Assembly (NCBI RefSeq): GCF_029946145.1
Contig: NZ_JAQSDY010000027.1
Span: forward strand, 372,001 to 436,000
Length of the DNA: 64,000 bases
Direction: 5' to 3'
From: Brevundimonas sp.
GTDB lineage: Bacteria > Pseudomonadota > Alphaproteobacteria > Caulobacterales > Caulobacteraceae
Below, piece by piece: positions 29,127-39,915 of this stretch. The notes under the pieces were generated by a model. That model saw only the letters and a list, made by a program, of their open reading frames with translations, was not told where the DNA came from and did not search any database. Position 1 is the stretch's first letter. The number at the start of each line of letters is the position of its first letter. The translations under genes and the position numbers were made by a program.

Positions 29127-29414
29127 TTACGACAGCACGCCCAGGACGTCGGATTCCTTCATGATGATCAGGTCTTCGCCTTCCAGCTTGACCTCGGTGC
29201 CCGACCATTTGCCGAACAGGATGCGGTCGCCGGCCTTCAGGTCCATGGGGACGTGCTTGCCGTCTTCATCGCGGGCGCCGGGGCCGACGGAGACGACTTC
29301 GCCTTCCTGGGGCTTTTCCTTGGCCGAGTCGGGAATGATGATCCCGCCCTTGGTCTTGGATTCTTCTTCCACGCGCTTCACGAGCACACGGTCGCCGAGC
29401 GGACGAAACGCCAT
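29127..29414 (-). CDS. groS: Co-chaperonin GroES (Hsp10)
   Basis: 95-aa heptameric lid of GroEL. It begins [20 protein letters not shown] and shows the mobile loop [19 protein letters not shown] and the roof-loop region ARDEDGK. First gene of the operon; the CIRCE operator lies 45-71 bases upstream of its start. Confidence 0.99.
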   Translation of the reverse strand: MAFRPLGDRVLVKRVEEESKTKGGIIIPDSAKEKPQEGEVVSVGPGARDEDGKHVPMDLKAGDRILFGKWSGTEVKLEGEDLIIMKESDVLGVLS

Positions 29415-29458
29415 CTGATTGTCTCCAACATCTTCGATTGAACCCCGGACGCGGTGCT

Positions 29459-29485
29459 TTGGCAGCCACAGCGCCCGAGTGCTAA
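29459..29485. promoter_or_regulatory. CIRCE operator (HrcA site) of groESL
   Basis: On the minus strand the site reads TTAGCACTC, nine bases, then GGCTGCCAA. The first half is a perfect CIRCE half-site; the second matches 6 of 9 positions of GAGTGCTAA. Position just upstream of groS is that of known CIRCE sites in Caulobacter. Confidence 0.85.
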
Positions 29486-29666
29486 CGCGAGCGGCAAGTA
29501 GGGGGGCGAGGGGTCCGCGTCAAGCGGAGCGGCCTTCGAATTCTGGCGTTCTCCGGGCCTCCGGATGACTGGAACCTGAACAACCCGCTCCAGCGCCGTA
29601 CAGGCTCCAACGGCTATATTGCCTCCAATGCCGGTCAATACCGGCGCCTCAGCAAGGAGCAATCCG

Positions 29667-30104
29667 ATGCGCAATCTCATCAACCCGAAGACCGTCGGAG
29701 CCGGCGCGGCCGCCGCCCTGGCGATGGGCCTGGCGACGGCGAGCCCGGCCAGCGCCCAATCGTATGGCGATCCACTGGTCGACACGATCGTTCGGGGCGT
29801 TCTGGCCGTCTCCGGCCAGGACAGCCGGTACGGCTATGGCCAGGGGACCTGGCGCGGCCCGGACTGTCAGTACTATCGCGACGGCCGCTGCTACCGGAAC
29901 ATCGGCCATTGGGAGCGCGAGCACGGCATCAACAGCCGTGATCGTTCCTACGGCTACGGGAATGACCACCGCGCCTATGTGGAGGGTCGGACCTATTCGG
30001 GCCGGGGCTATTACCGGGACGGCCGCTTCTGGCGGAACCATGGCGAGTGGCGCAGCTACCAGAACCGCCGTGATCACCAGTACCGCTACGATCGCCGCTG
30101 GTGA
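29667..30104 (+). CDS. Exported Tyr/Arg/Gly-rich protein with repeated motif
   Basis: 145 aa. Signal peptide MRNLINPKTVGAGAAAALAM ends near ASAQ, and AGGAG seven bases before the ATG supports the start at 29667. The mature protein is rich in Tyr, Arg and Gly and contains two copies of a short unit: YYRDGRCYRNIGHWE and YYRDGRFWRNHGEWR. Two cysteines (DCQYY, GRCYR) may pair. Similar small periplasmic Tyr/Arg-rich proteins are common in Caulobacterales; function unknown, perhaps cell-envelope. A UUCG-loop terminator follows. Confidence 0.78.
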   Translation: MRNLINPKTVGAGAAAALAMGLATASPASAQSYGDPLVDTIVRGVLAVSGQDSRYGYGQGTWRGPDCQYYRDGRCYRNIGHWEREHGINSRDRSYGYGNDHRAYVEGRTYSGRGYYRDGRFWRNHGEWRSYQNRRDHQYRYDRRW

Positions 30105-30154
30105 TGCCGGGTTTCGTCCGGCTGCGTGAGTATCGGCTGGACGAGGGCGAGGGA

Positions 30155-30181
30155 GGCGGGCGCTTCGGCGCCCGCCTTTTT
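30155..30181 (+). terminator. Intrinsic terminator with UUCG loop
   Basis: Perfect stem GGCGGGCGC / GCGCCCGCC, loop TTCG, then TTTTT. It ends the exported-protein transcript just before the convergent pgi stop. Confidence 0.95.
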
Positions 30182-30185
30182 CACA

Positions 30186-31811
30186 TCAGACCATCAGCCG
30201 TTTCATCAGCTCGGCCGTCGAGGGATCCAGGCCAGCCGAGGGCTCGCCGTCGGCGACATCCCTCAGGATGGCCCTGGCCAGCACCTTGCCCAGCTCCACG
30301 CCCCACTGGTCAAAGCTGTTGATGTCCCAGATCACGCCCTCGACGAACGTCTTGTGTTCATAGAGCGCCAGCAGGGCGCCGACCGCTTCGGGCGTCAGCG
30401 CGTCCAGCAGTATGGTGGTCGACGGCCGGTCGCCGGGGAACGCCTTGTGCGGCGCCAGCCGGTCTGCCTCTTGAGCGCTCGCTCCTGAAGCCAGCAGTTC
30501 GGCCCGCGCCTGGGCTTCGGTCTTGCCGACCATCAGCGCCTGGGCCTGGGCGAGGGCGTTGGACCACAGCGGCGCATCGCCCTCCCGCGCGTCCACCGCC
30601 CCTTCGGATGTGTGGCCGACGACGATGAATTCCGCCGGCACCACCTGCGGGCCCTGATGGATCTGCTGGAAGAAGGCGTGCTGGCCGTTGGTGCCCGGCT
30701 CGCCGAACACCACCGGGCCGGTGGCGGTGTCGACCGGCGAGCCGTCGCGCTTCACCCGCTTGCCGTTCGACTCCATCTCGAGCTGCTGCAGGAAGGCCGG
30801 CAGGCGGCGCAGGCCGTGAGCATAGGGCGCAACCGTCCGCGCCGGCCGCCCCAGACCCTCGACGTTGAACACCTGGGCCATGGCCAGCAGGATGGGCGCG
30901 TTGGCCTCCAGCGCCGCCTCGGTGAAATGGGCGTCCATGGCCCGCGCGCCGTCCAGCACCCGCTCGAACACATCCCAGCCCAGAGCCACGGCCACGGACA
31001 GGCTGACCGCCGACCACAGCGAATACCGCCCGCCGACCCAGTCGCGGAAGCCGAAGGTGCGGCCGCAGCCCCACGCCTCGGCCTTGTCCGGCGCGGCCGT
31101 GACCCCGATCAGGTGTTTGACCATCCGCCGCGGCGACAGGCTTTCGGCCAGCCAGGCCTTGGCCAGATCGGCATTGGCCAGGGTTTCCTGGGTTGTGAAT
31201 GTCTTGGACACCACCACCACCAGGGTGGTTTCAGGGTCCAGCCCGGACAGCGCCTCGCCCATGTCGCGCGGGTCGATATTGGCGACGAACCGCAGGTCGA
31301 TGGTCGGCTCCAGCGGCCGCAACGCGTCCCACAGCAGACGCGGCCCCAGGTCCGAGCCGCCGATGCCGATGTGGACGATGGCGTTGAACGGCTGCTTGGT
31401 CCCGCCCGTCTCGGCCCCCGAGCCGATGTCGGCGGCGAATTCGGCCATCGCCCGCCGCACCTGATCAACCTCGGCCGACACCGGTTCGCCCAGCGCGCTG
31501 AACTCCGCGCCCTCGGCCGCTCGCAGGGCCGGGTGCAGCACGGCGCGACCCTCCGTGTTGTTGACCGGCTCGCCCGCGAACAGGGCGTCGCGGCGGCCCT
31601 CGACGTCGCAGGTGCGCGCCAGATCCAGCGCGGCCTCGAACCCCTCGGCGCTCCAGGACTGTTTCGACAGGTCCAGATACAGGCCCGCCGCCTCGACCCC
31701 CATCCGCTCCATCCGGCCGGGATCCGTTGCGAACTGGTGCGCGATGCGTCCGCCCGCGTCCTTGCGCGCGACGGCGCGAAGCATGTTGAGGGCCTGGGAG
31801 CGGGCGGTCAT
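30186..31811 (-). CDS. pgi: Glucose-6-phosphate isomerase
   Basis: 541 aa; interconverts glucose 6-phosphate and fructose 6-phosphate. Substrate-phosphate loop GIGGSDLGPRLLWDAL, SKTFTTQET, the signature FRDWVGGRYSLWSAVSLS, the catalytic Glu in FGEPGTNGQHAFFQ, the His region, and the terminal Lys region SFDQWGVELGK are all present. Length is normal. The gene stands alone, convergent with the exported-protein gene. In Entner-Doudoroff organisms pgi mainly serves gluconeogenesis and hexose-phosphate cycling. Confidence 0.98.
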   Translation of the reverse strand: MTARSQALNMLRAVARKDAGGRIAHQFATDPGRMERMGVEAAGLYLDLSKQSWSAEGFEAALDLARTCDVEGRRDALFAGEPVNNTEGRAVLHPALRAAEGAEFSALGEPVSAEVDQVRRAMAEFAADIGSGAETGGTKQPFNAIVHIGIGGSDLGPRLLWDALRPLEPTIDLRFVANIDPRDMGEALSGLDPETTLVVVVSKTFTTQETLANADLAKAWLAESLSPRRMVKHLIGVTAAPDKAEAWGCGRTFGFRDWVGGRYSLWSAVSLSVAVALGWDVFERVLDGARAMDAHFTEAALEANAPILLAMAQVFNVEGLGRPARTVAPYAHGLRRLPAFLQQLEMESNGKRVKRDGSPVDTATGPVVFGEPGTNGQHAFFQQIHQGPQVVPAEFIVVGHTSEGAVDAREGDAPLWSNALAQAQALMVGKTEAQARAELLASGASAQEADRLAPHKAFPGDRPSTTILLDALTPEAVGALLALYEHKTFVEGVIWDINSFDQWGVELGKVLARAILRDVADGEPSAGLDPSTAELMKRLMV

Positions 31812-31913
31812 CGGCGGTCTCGGACAGCGACGGGGTAAACCCTCGTTTACGGGTGTAGCGTAAGCCGGTTCAACGCTGAATCCGTGATTCGGCCCATATT
31901 AAAGAGGTTCGCC

Positions 31914-32390
31914 ATGTCCTGCGGCGTCGCCCTGGCGGTTTCCCTGCTTCTCGCTGATCCCAATGTGGCGCTGGCCGCGGCCCAGCCGCCAGCCCCGGTT
32001 TCGGCGCCTGTATCGGTCGCCGGCGAGCCCCTGTTCGCCGACATCGTGGCCCGCTCGGGCGCGCTGAAGAGCGTGGTTCAGGGCTGGATCGAGGCCGGCG
32101 TGATGAATCAGGCGGATTTCACCGCCGGCGCGGCCTTCACGGGCTTCAAGGTCCAGGCCGAGGCGCTGGCGGCCAGCGACATGCAGGGTCACCTGATCCT
32201 CAGGGAACGCGGCACGGACGGCGATCTGAAATGCATCCTGCGGGGCATCTCGGAAGACATGCCGAAGAAGATCGCGGCGGTCGAAGCCGCCGTCACGCCC
32301 GCCGAACGTCAGGTGGCGCTGGACGAGCTGGCCTATCTGCTGAACGACAACGTCGAGGTCATCACCGCTCCGCCGCAGCCCGAGGTCTGA
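31914..32390 (+). CDS. Exported hypothetical protein
   Basis: 158 aa with a signal peptide (MSCGVALAVSLLLADPNVAL, cleavage near ALA). AGAGG six bases before ATG 31914 decides the start over a GTG at 31884. A Pro/Ala/Val linker (QPPAPVSAPVSVAG) precedes a helical domain with MNQADFTAGAAFTGFKVQ and one cysteine (LKCILRG). Not recognised. Divergent from pgi and convergent with typA. Confidence 0.7.
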   Translation: MSCGVALAVSLLLADPNVALAAAQPPAPVSAPVSVAGEPLFADIVARSGALKSVVQGWIEAGVMNQADFTAGAAFTGFKVQAEALAASDMQGHLILRERGTDGDLKCILRGISEDMPKKIAAVEAAVTPAERQVALDELAYLLNDNVEVITAPPQPEV

Positions 32391-32410
32391 CGGCGGCCGG
32401 TCTGATGGCG

Positions 32411-32432
32411 GAAAGACGGGGCGAAAGCCCCG
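32411..32432. terminator. Hairpin between convergent genes, probable typA terminator
   Basis: Stem CGGGGC / GCCCCG with loop GAAA; on the minus strand it is followed by GTCTTTCCG, a weak T-rich tract. Confidence 0.5.
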
Positions 32433-32438
32433 CCCGTC

Positions 32439-34268
<1,830 letters not shown>

Positions 34269-34441
34269 TTGACTATCAGACGTGCAAGGCGGCCGTGCGA
34301 TAACGGGCCGCTGGATTTTGGCGACGGTGCGGGGAGCGCGCGCCTCTTACAGGGACGCACGCGGAAACGCCAGTGCGTGACGAACACGCACCGGCGTAAC
34401 GGCGGATTCTATCGCTCAGGAAAAGGGCGGCGTGAAGGCGG

Positions 34442-36499
34442 TCAGACCCTCGCTGCCCGGCTCCGGACCCATTGGTACAGTGCGAAGGTGACCACCGCGA
34501 AGACCACGACCCCCGCCAGCATGGCCGGCCAGGTCGATCCCTCGGGCAGAAGCGCGAACGGCGCTTCATTCTCCGTGGCGCCGATGACGCCCGCGTTGAA
34601 GACCCCGAACAGGCTCTCGCCGACGATCAGGCCCGAGGCCAGAAGCACGCCCATGCGGCGCCCCACGTCGGCGAAGGAAGTCTTCTTCAGGCCCCGCTCG
34701 TACAGCCAGCCGCACACGGCGCCGATGACCAGCATCGTCGTCACCGCCGCGGGCAGGTAGAAGCCGATGCCCACCGCCAGCGGCGGCAGCTTGACCTTGC
34801 CCTTGGTCGCGGTGCTCAGCGCCAGGTCCAGCAGGATGACGCCAACGCCGATCAGGGCGCCAAGGCCGATCAGGTCCCAGCGCAGGTCCCCGCCGATGAC
34901 GCCCCGCGCCAAGGCCGAGATCAGCGTCGCCTGCGGGGCGGCCAGCGGCTCGGCGGCGATGCCGGGAGGGCCGCCCTCGAAGCCGAAGGCGCGGTTCAGG
35001 GCGTTCAGCACGAAGGGGATGACGATGGCGCCCGCGACGACGCCGACGATCAGGGCCGCCTGCTGACGCCAGGGCGTGGCCTCGACCAGCTGGGCGGTCT
35101 TCAGGTCCTGCAGGTTGTCGTTGGCGATCACCGCGACGGCGAACACCACGGCGGTCACGATCAGGGCATAGGCGATGATCGACGGATCCGCCGGCACGCC
35201 CGCCACAGCCATGACCCCCAGCATCAGCAGCGAGGCCACCACGATGGCCAGGATGCCGACGCCCGAGACAGGGCTGTTCGACGAGCCGATCAGGCCGGCC
35301 ATGTAGCCGCAGACGGCCGCCACGGCGAAACCGATCAGGACGACATAGATCAGACCGCCCGCCACCAGCATCGGCGTCGCGCCCGCCAGCGCGGGCGAGG
35401 CCTGGGCGAACCAGGCCAGAAGTGCGGCGATGCCAACAAGCGCGGCGACCGAAATGCCCGCGACCAGATTGATGGGAATGTCCTGCTCGGTCAGGGTCAG
35501 CACCTCGCCGGCGTTGCGGCGTCTGTTGGCCGCGAGGGCCGAGGTCAGGCCGCCGATCAGCGGTCCGGCCAGCTTCATCAGGGTCCAGATCGCGGCCACG
35601 CCGATGACGCCAGCGCCCATGAAGCGGACCTCGTTGCGCCAGACCGTCGTGGCCAGTTCTTCAGCGGAGGCGCCGGCCGCCACGGTGGCGGCGATGGAAT
35701 CGATCCCGAAGCCGTTCAGCCAGGTCACATATTCCGGCGAGGTCATGATCGGCACGGCGATGAACCAGGCCACCAGCAGGCCGAACAGCTGCGCCAGACC
35801 GACCGTCAGGCCGATCAGGTGCCCGGCGCCCAGCAGGGCGAACTGCATGCCGAAGCCCAGACCCGTTGCCCCGCCGCCCAGGGCGACCGGCAGTTTGAAG
35901 AAGCGCGCCGCCTCGCCCGCGAACACCCGCCCGGCGGCCAGATAGGCGTAACCGCCCGACACGATCGAACCCAGAACCACGATCCACAGGCCCGACTTGT
36001 TCTCGCGCACCGCGCTCTCGGTCTGTTCCGCCCCGCGCGAGCCGACCTTCAGCACCTCGGCCGCGGCCACGCCTTCGGGGTAGGGAAGCCCGCCGTTGAC
36101 CACCAGCGCCCGGCGCAGCGGGATCGAGAAGGTCACCCCCAGCACGCCGCCCAGGACGCAGATCGCGACCGATTCCCAGATCGGAAACTCCAGCCACCAG
36201 CCGATCATGACCAGGCCCGGCAGGACGAAGATGATCGAACTCATGGCCCCGCCGACCGAGGCCACGGTCTGGACGGTCATGTTCTCCCAGATGGTCGAGG
36301 TCTTGAACGCCCTCAGAATGGCCATGGAGATGACCGCCGCCGGAATGGCCGAGGCGAAGGTCAGCCCGACCCGCAGGCCCAGATAGGTGTTCGCGGCGGT
36401 GAAGATCACCGCCAGGAGGCAGCCCAGTACCAGGGCGCGCAGCGTCAGCTCGATACGCTTGACGCCGCTCACGGGCGCGCTCGCGGGTGTGTCCGTCAT
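34442..36499 (-). CDS. OPT family oligopeptide transporter
   Basis: 685 aa with about 14-16 hydrophobic helices. Family marks: LRALVLGCLLAVIFTAANTY near the N-terminus, IPLRRALVVNGGLPYPEGVA, and the C-terminal YLPAAVTTMLVIGAVCGWLY. Bacterial OPT proteins move oligopeptides or metal-peptide complexes across the inner membrane, driven by protons; the substrate here is unknown. Start 36499 has AGAGGA seven bases upstream; the longer frame adds 81 charged residues and is rejected. Single gene, 173 bases from typA. Confidence 0.93.
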   Translation of the reverse strand: MTDTPASAPVSGVKRIELTLRALVLGCLLAVIFTAANTYLGLRVGLTFASAIPAAVISMAILRAFKTSTIWENMTVQTVASVGGAMSSIIFVLPGLVMIGWWLEFPIWESVAICVLGGVLGVTFSIPLRRALVVNGGLPYPEGVAAAEVLKVGSRGAEQTESAVRENKSGLWIVVLGSIVSGGYAYLAAGRVFAGEAARFFKLPVALGGGATGLGFGMQFALLGAGHLIGLTVGLAQLFGLLVAWFIAVPIMTSPEYVTWLNGFGIDSIAATVAAGASAEELATTVWRNEVRFMGAGVIGVAAIWTLMKLAGPLIGGLTSALAANRRRNAGEVLTLTEQDIPINLVAGISVAALVGIAALLAWFAQASPALAGATPMLVAGGLIYVVLIGFAVAAVCGYMAGLIGSSNSPVSGVGILAIVVASLLMLGVMAVAGVPADPSIIAYALIVTAVVFAVAVIANDNLQDLKTAQLVEATPWRQQAALIVGVVAGAIVIPFVLNALNRAFGFEGGPPGIAAEPLAAPQATLISALARGVIGGDLRWDLIGLGALIGVGVILLDLALSTATKGKVKLPPLAVGIGFYLPAAVTTMLVIGAVCGWLYERGLKKTSFADVGRRMGVLLASGLIVGESLFGVFNAGVIGATENEAPFALLPEGSTWPAMLAGVVVFAVVTFALYQWVRSRAARV

Positions 36500-36650
36500 T
36501 GGGGTTCCTCTCCCTCGTTGCCCGGACCTAAACCGGAAATACGCCATCCGTCGAGAGGGGCGTCGAGAGGCCTGCATCAGAACGGGCTGAGGCCGCCGCT
36601 CGTTGACTTCACCGGCCAGCCGACGGAGCTTTGCCTTAACGGGAGAGACG

Positions 36651-37106
36651 ATGATGCGGAAATGGGTCACGGCGGCGGTGCTGGGCCTCTTGTGCGTCGG
36701 CGGCGCGGCCAACGCCCGGGGAGAAGGCGAGGCGGCCATCATCCAGGGCCGTCAGGGGGCGATGATGCTGTCGGGGGTGGCCATGGGCGCCATGAAGTCG
36801 GCGATCGACACCGGCCAGGCGCCGTCGACCCAGCGCTTCAGCACCCGCGCCCTGGCGCGCTGGGCCCACGCCGTGCCCGGCATGTTCCCGGCGGGAACCG
36901 GCCCCGAGGCTGGCGTTCCCACCAGGGCGAAACCCGAGGTCTGGAGCGATCGCGCCGGCTTCGAGGCGAGGGCCGCCGACTATGCCGCCGCGGCCGACCG
37001 CCTGGCCGAACTGGCGGGCGGCGAGGACGCCGCCGCCTTCTCGGCCCAATGGAGCGTGGTGCGCCAGAGCTGCAACACCTGCCACACCGCCTACAAGCTC
37101 GACTGA
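36651..37106 (+). CDS. Cytochrome c' / c556-type haem protein
   Basis: About 151 aa with a signal peptide (MMRKWVTAAVLGLLCVGGAA). The haem attachment site CNTCH lies at the extreme C-terminus (QSCNTCHTAYKLD), the hallmark of the four-helix cytochrome c' / c556 family; the axial Met or Phe would be in the first helix (RQGAMMLSGV, Met). The family binds NO or moves electrons in the periplasm. GGGAGAG sits before the two adjacent ATG codons, so initiation is at 36651 or 36654. Divergent from the OPT gene. Confidence 0.9.
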   Translation: MMRKWVTAAVLGLLCVGGAANARGEGEAAIIQGRQGAMMLSGVAMGAMKSAIDTGQAPSTQRFSTRALARWAHAVPGMFPAGTGPEAGVPTRAKPEVWSDRAGFEARAADYAAAADRLAELAGGEDAAAFSAQWSVVRQSCNTCHTAYKLD

Positions 37107-37127
37107 GCCCGCCTCAATGAGCCCGCC

Positions 37128-37919
37128 TCACTGTGCCAGCATGCCGCCGTCGATCTTGAACTCGGCGCCGGTGACGAATTTCGACTCGTCGGCGGCCAGA
37201 TAGAGGACGCAGTACGCCACGTCGTCAGGCTCGCCGATCCGCTTCAGCGGGATGCCGCGGCTGAGCCGTTCGTGCGCCTTGGCCTCGTCCCCGCCGGCCA
37301 TGGCGATGAAGGGGTCCAGGATCGGCGTCTTGATGAAGACCGGGTGCACCGAGTTGCAGCGCACGTTCCAGTCGCCCTTGGCGGCCTCCAGGGCGATGGT
37401 CTTGGTGTACATCCACACCGCCGCCTTGGTGGCGTTGTAGGCGCCCATGCCAGGCGCGGCCGCCAGTCCCGCCACCGACGAGATGTTGATGATCGAGGAC
37501 GGCGCCGAGGCCCGCAGATGCGGCATGGCGTGCTTGCAGCCCAGCATGATGGACTCAATGTTGACCGCCTGGACGCGGCGCCAGTTCTCCAGAGTATCCG
37601 TCTCGACGAATTTCAGATCCCCGCCGATCCCGGCGTTGTTGACCAGGATCGACAGCCCGCCCATGGCCGCGACCGCCCGGTCGATGACCGAGACCCATTC
37701 GGCCTCGTCGGTCACATCATGTTCGAAGGCGAAGGCCGAGCCCGGAACCTCGGCGTTGATGGCGGCGGCCAGCGCCCGGACGCCTTTCAGATTGACGTCC
37801 GTGACCGCGACCTTCGCGCCTTCGCGCGCCAGCATCCAGGCCATGGCCTCGCCCAGCCCGCCGGCCGCGCCGGTGATCAGCGCCTGCTTGCCGGCGACGC
37901 GTCCCGCCTTGCCCGTCAT
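37128..37919 (-). CDS. Short-chain dehydrogenase/reductase
   Basis: 263 aa classical SDR. Cofactor motif TGAAGGLGEAM, NNAGIGG, catalytic Ser in INISSVAG and the YxxxK motif YNATK; the end GAEFKIDGGMLAQ is typical of the family. An acidic residue in VAVTDVN favours NAD. It oxidises or reduces a secondary alcohol; the substrate is unknown. The start codon ATG at 37919 overlaps the upstream phhB stop (TGATG), so the two are translationally coupled; a GTG one codon earlier is possible. Confidence 0.92.
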   Translation of the reverse strand: MTGKAGRVAGKQALITGAAGGLGEAMAWMLAREGAKVAVTDVNLKGVRALAAAINAEVPGSAFAFEHDVTDEAEWVSVIDRAVAAMGGLSILVNNAGIGGDLKFVETDTLENWRRVQAVNIESIMLGCKHAMPHLRASAPSSIINISSVAGLAAAPGMGAYNATKAAVWMYTKTIALEAAKGDWNVRCNSVHPVFIKTPILDPFIAMAGGDEAKAHERLSRGIPLKRIGEPDDVAYCVLYLAADESKFVTGAEFKIDGGMLAQ

Positions 37920-38218
37920 CACTTCGCTCCCATCGCGACCGCCGCCTCGTCGATGAACCGCGCCATGTCGACGTCCTTGTCGGTGACTCCGCCCGCGTCA
38001 TGGGTCGTCAGCAGGATATCGACACGGTTGTAGACGTTCGACCATTCCGGATGGTGATCAACCTTGTCCGCCTTCAGGGCCACGCGGGTCATGAAGCCGA
38101 AGGCGGCGTTGAAGTCGGCGAACACCAGCTTTCGCGAGATCGCGGGCCGATCTCCGGCGTCTTCGCGCCACAGGGGCAGCGCCTTCAAGGCTTCCGCAAC
38201 GTCAATCCGGTCCGTCAT
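37919..38218 (-). CDS. phhB: 4a-hydroxytetrahydrobiopterin dehydratase (pterin-4a-carbinolamine dehydratase)
   Basis: 99 aa PCD/DCoH enzyme that recycles the pterin cofactor of aromatic amino-acid hydroxylases. The signature [20 protein letters not shown] (active-site His pair and Pro-Glu-Trp) is intact, and the end [12 protein letters not shown] is typical. No phenylalanine hydroxylase gene is in the window. Translationally coupled to the SDR that follows; whether they share a pathway is open. Confidence 0.95.
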   Translation of the reverse strand: MTDRIDVAEALKALPLWREDAGDRPAISRKLVFADFNAAFGFMTRVALKADKVDHHPEWSNVYNRVDILLTTHDAGGVTDKDVDMARFIDEAAVAMGAK

Positions 38219-38336
38219 GTCATCCTCCGCGTCCCTTCCGCCCTATCCCGCCGGACGGACTGCCACAAGCGCGGGGAACGCACGGCGAAGCTTTGGCGTT
38301 ACCGACCGTCGCTATTCAGGAAACGGGAGCCCTGCC

Positions 38337-39047
38337 ATGGACAATATGTGGATCGCCGCGCTGGATCCCGCGGACCGCAAGCGGATCGAGCCTCATCTGC
38401 ATGAGCGGCCCTTCGCCCAGGGCCAGATGCTGTACGACGCCGGCGAGGCGGTCGAGGAAGTCTGGTTCCCCATGAGCGGGGTGGTCTCGCTGATGACCAT
38501 TCTCGACGGCGACCGCATGATCGAGACCGCCGCCATCGGCCGCGAGGGGCTGGTCGGGGTGACCTGCGGCCCGTCGAACGCCCGCGCCGCCAGCCGGGCC
38601 ATCGCCCAGGTCGACGGCGTCTCCGCCTGTTGCCCGTCCGACGTCTTCGCCGAGGCCCTGCAACAGAGCGAACCCATGCGGACGGCGCTGGCCAGGTTCA
38701 CCGAAAGCCTGTTCGCCCAGGTGCAGCAGGCCGCCGCCTGCAACGCCCAGCACCGGCTGGACGAGCGGCTGGCCCGCTGGTTGCTGACCATTCACGACCG
38801 CGCCGACAGCGACCGCTTCGGCCTGACCCAGGCGGACGTCGCCGGCATGCTGGGCGTGCGCCGCGCCACCGTATCGGAGGTTGGAGCCGAACTGGAGGAC
38901 AAGGGTCTGATCCGCAGGGGCCGGGGCTGGATCGAGGTCACGGACCGCAAGGCCCTGGAGGGCGCGGCCTGTGGTTGCTACGGCGCCATGCGTAATCTGA
39001 TGAAGGACCTCGGCGTCCCACGCCCCAACGCCGGAGCGAACGCCTGA
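38337..39047 (+). CDS. Crp/Fnr-family transcription regulator
   Basis: 236 aa. N-terminal cyclic-nucleotide-binding fold (residues ~10-125: FAQGQMLYDAGEAVEEVWFP) and a C-terminal Crp-type winged helix (LTQADVAGMLGVRRATVSEV). The arginine/serine set for cAMP is not evident, and there is no N-terminal Cys cluster as in FNR, so the ligand is unknown. The late AACGCYGAM motif is common in this subgroup. GGGAG seven to eight bases before ATG 38337 fixes the start. Single gene. Confidence 0.9.
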   Translation: MDNMWIAALDPADRKRIEPHLHERPFAQGQMLYDAGEAVEEVWFPMSGVVSLMTILDGDRMIETAAIGREGLVGVTCGPSNARAASRAIAQVDGVSACCPSDVFAEALQQSEPMRTALARFTESLFAQVQQAAACNAQHRLDERLARWLLTIHDRADSDRFGLTQADVAGMLGVRRATVSEVGAELEDKGLIRRGRGWIEVTDRKALEGAACGCYGAMRNLMKDLGVPRPNAGANA

Positions 39048-39138
39048 GCGAACGCCTGACGCGGGGCGCTTCCCGGGCCTGGCCGCCGCGACCACGCGGC
39101 CCGGTGACGGCGGCGCGGCGACGCGCTAGACCGCCAGC

Positions 39139-39915
39139 ATGACCGACACGGCCCATCCTTCCGGCAAGACCTCCTCCTTCGGCTTTCGCGACGTCGACGC
39201 GAAGGAGAAGGTGCAAATGGTGCGCGGCGTGTTCGACAGCGTGGCGTCGAACTACGACCTGATGAACGACCTGATGAGCGCGGGCGTGCACCGGCTGTGG
39301 AAGGACGCGGCGGCGGCCAAGCTGAATCCGCGTCCGGGCGAGACCATCCTCGACGTCGCGGGCGGCACCGGCGACATGGCCCGGCGCTATGCGAAGATGG
39401 CGCGGGCGGCGCAGGAGCGGCGCGGGGGTCCGGACGCCTCGGTCATCGTGCTCGACTACAACGCCGAAATGATCATGGCCGGGGTCCACAAGGGCGGCGA
39501 GCCCGAGATGTCGTGGTCGGTCGGCGACGCCATGGCCCTGCCCATGCCCGACGCCTCGGTCGACGCCTATTCGATCAGTTTCGGCATCCGCAATGTGGCC
39601 GACATTCCCGCCGCCCTCGCCGAGGCCCGGCGGGTGCTGAAGCCCGGCGGCCGATTCCTGTGCCTGGAATTCTCGCGTCCGACCGCCTCGGCGATCCGCA
39701 AGGCCTATGACGCCTGGTCCTTCCACGCCATCCCGCGCATCGGCGGCTGGGTCGCGGGCGACCGCGACAGCTATCAGTACCTGGTCGAGAGCATCCGCCG
39801 TTTCCCGGACCAGTCGACATTCAAATCCATGATTGAGGCCGCCGGGTTCAGCCGCGTGACGGTGACCAACCTGTCCGGCGGCGTGGCCGCCATCCATCAC
39901 GGGTGGGCGATCTGA
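39139..39915 (+). CDS. ubiE: Ubiquinone/menaquinone C-methyltransferase UbiE
   Basis: 258 aa SAM-dependent methyltransferase of ubiquinone biosynthesis. N-terminal [20 protein letters not shown] and [18 protein letters not shown] are family marks; the SAM loop is [10 protein letters not shown] and the later block [20 protein letters not shown]. The end [14 protein letters not shown] is typical. Stop overlaps the ubiB start by 13 bases, so the two are coupled. Confidence 0.98.
   Translation: MTDTAHPSGKTSSFGFRDVDAKEKVQMVRGVFDSVASNYDLMNDLMSAGVHRLWKDAAAAKLNPRPGETILDVAGGTGDMARRYAKMARAAQERRGGPDASVIVLDYNAEMIMAGVHKGGEPEMSWSVGDAMALPMPDASVDAYSISFGIRNVADIPAALAEARRVLKPGGRFLCLEFSRPTASAIRKAYDAWSFHAIPRIGGWVAGDRDSYQYLVESIRRFPDQSTFKSMIEAAGFSRVTVTNLSGGVAAIHHGWAI

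Noticed and set aside
30466..30490. CTCTTGAGCGCTCGCTCCTGA inside pgi as another hairpin repeat
   Set aside because: It resembles the short repeat only in its first bases, and the encoded residues fit a normal Pgi alignment, so it is probably chance.
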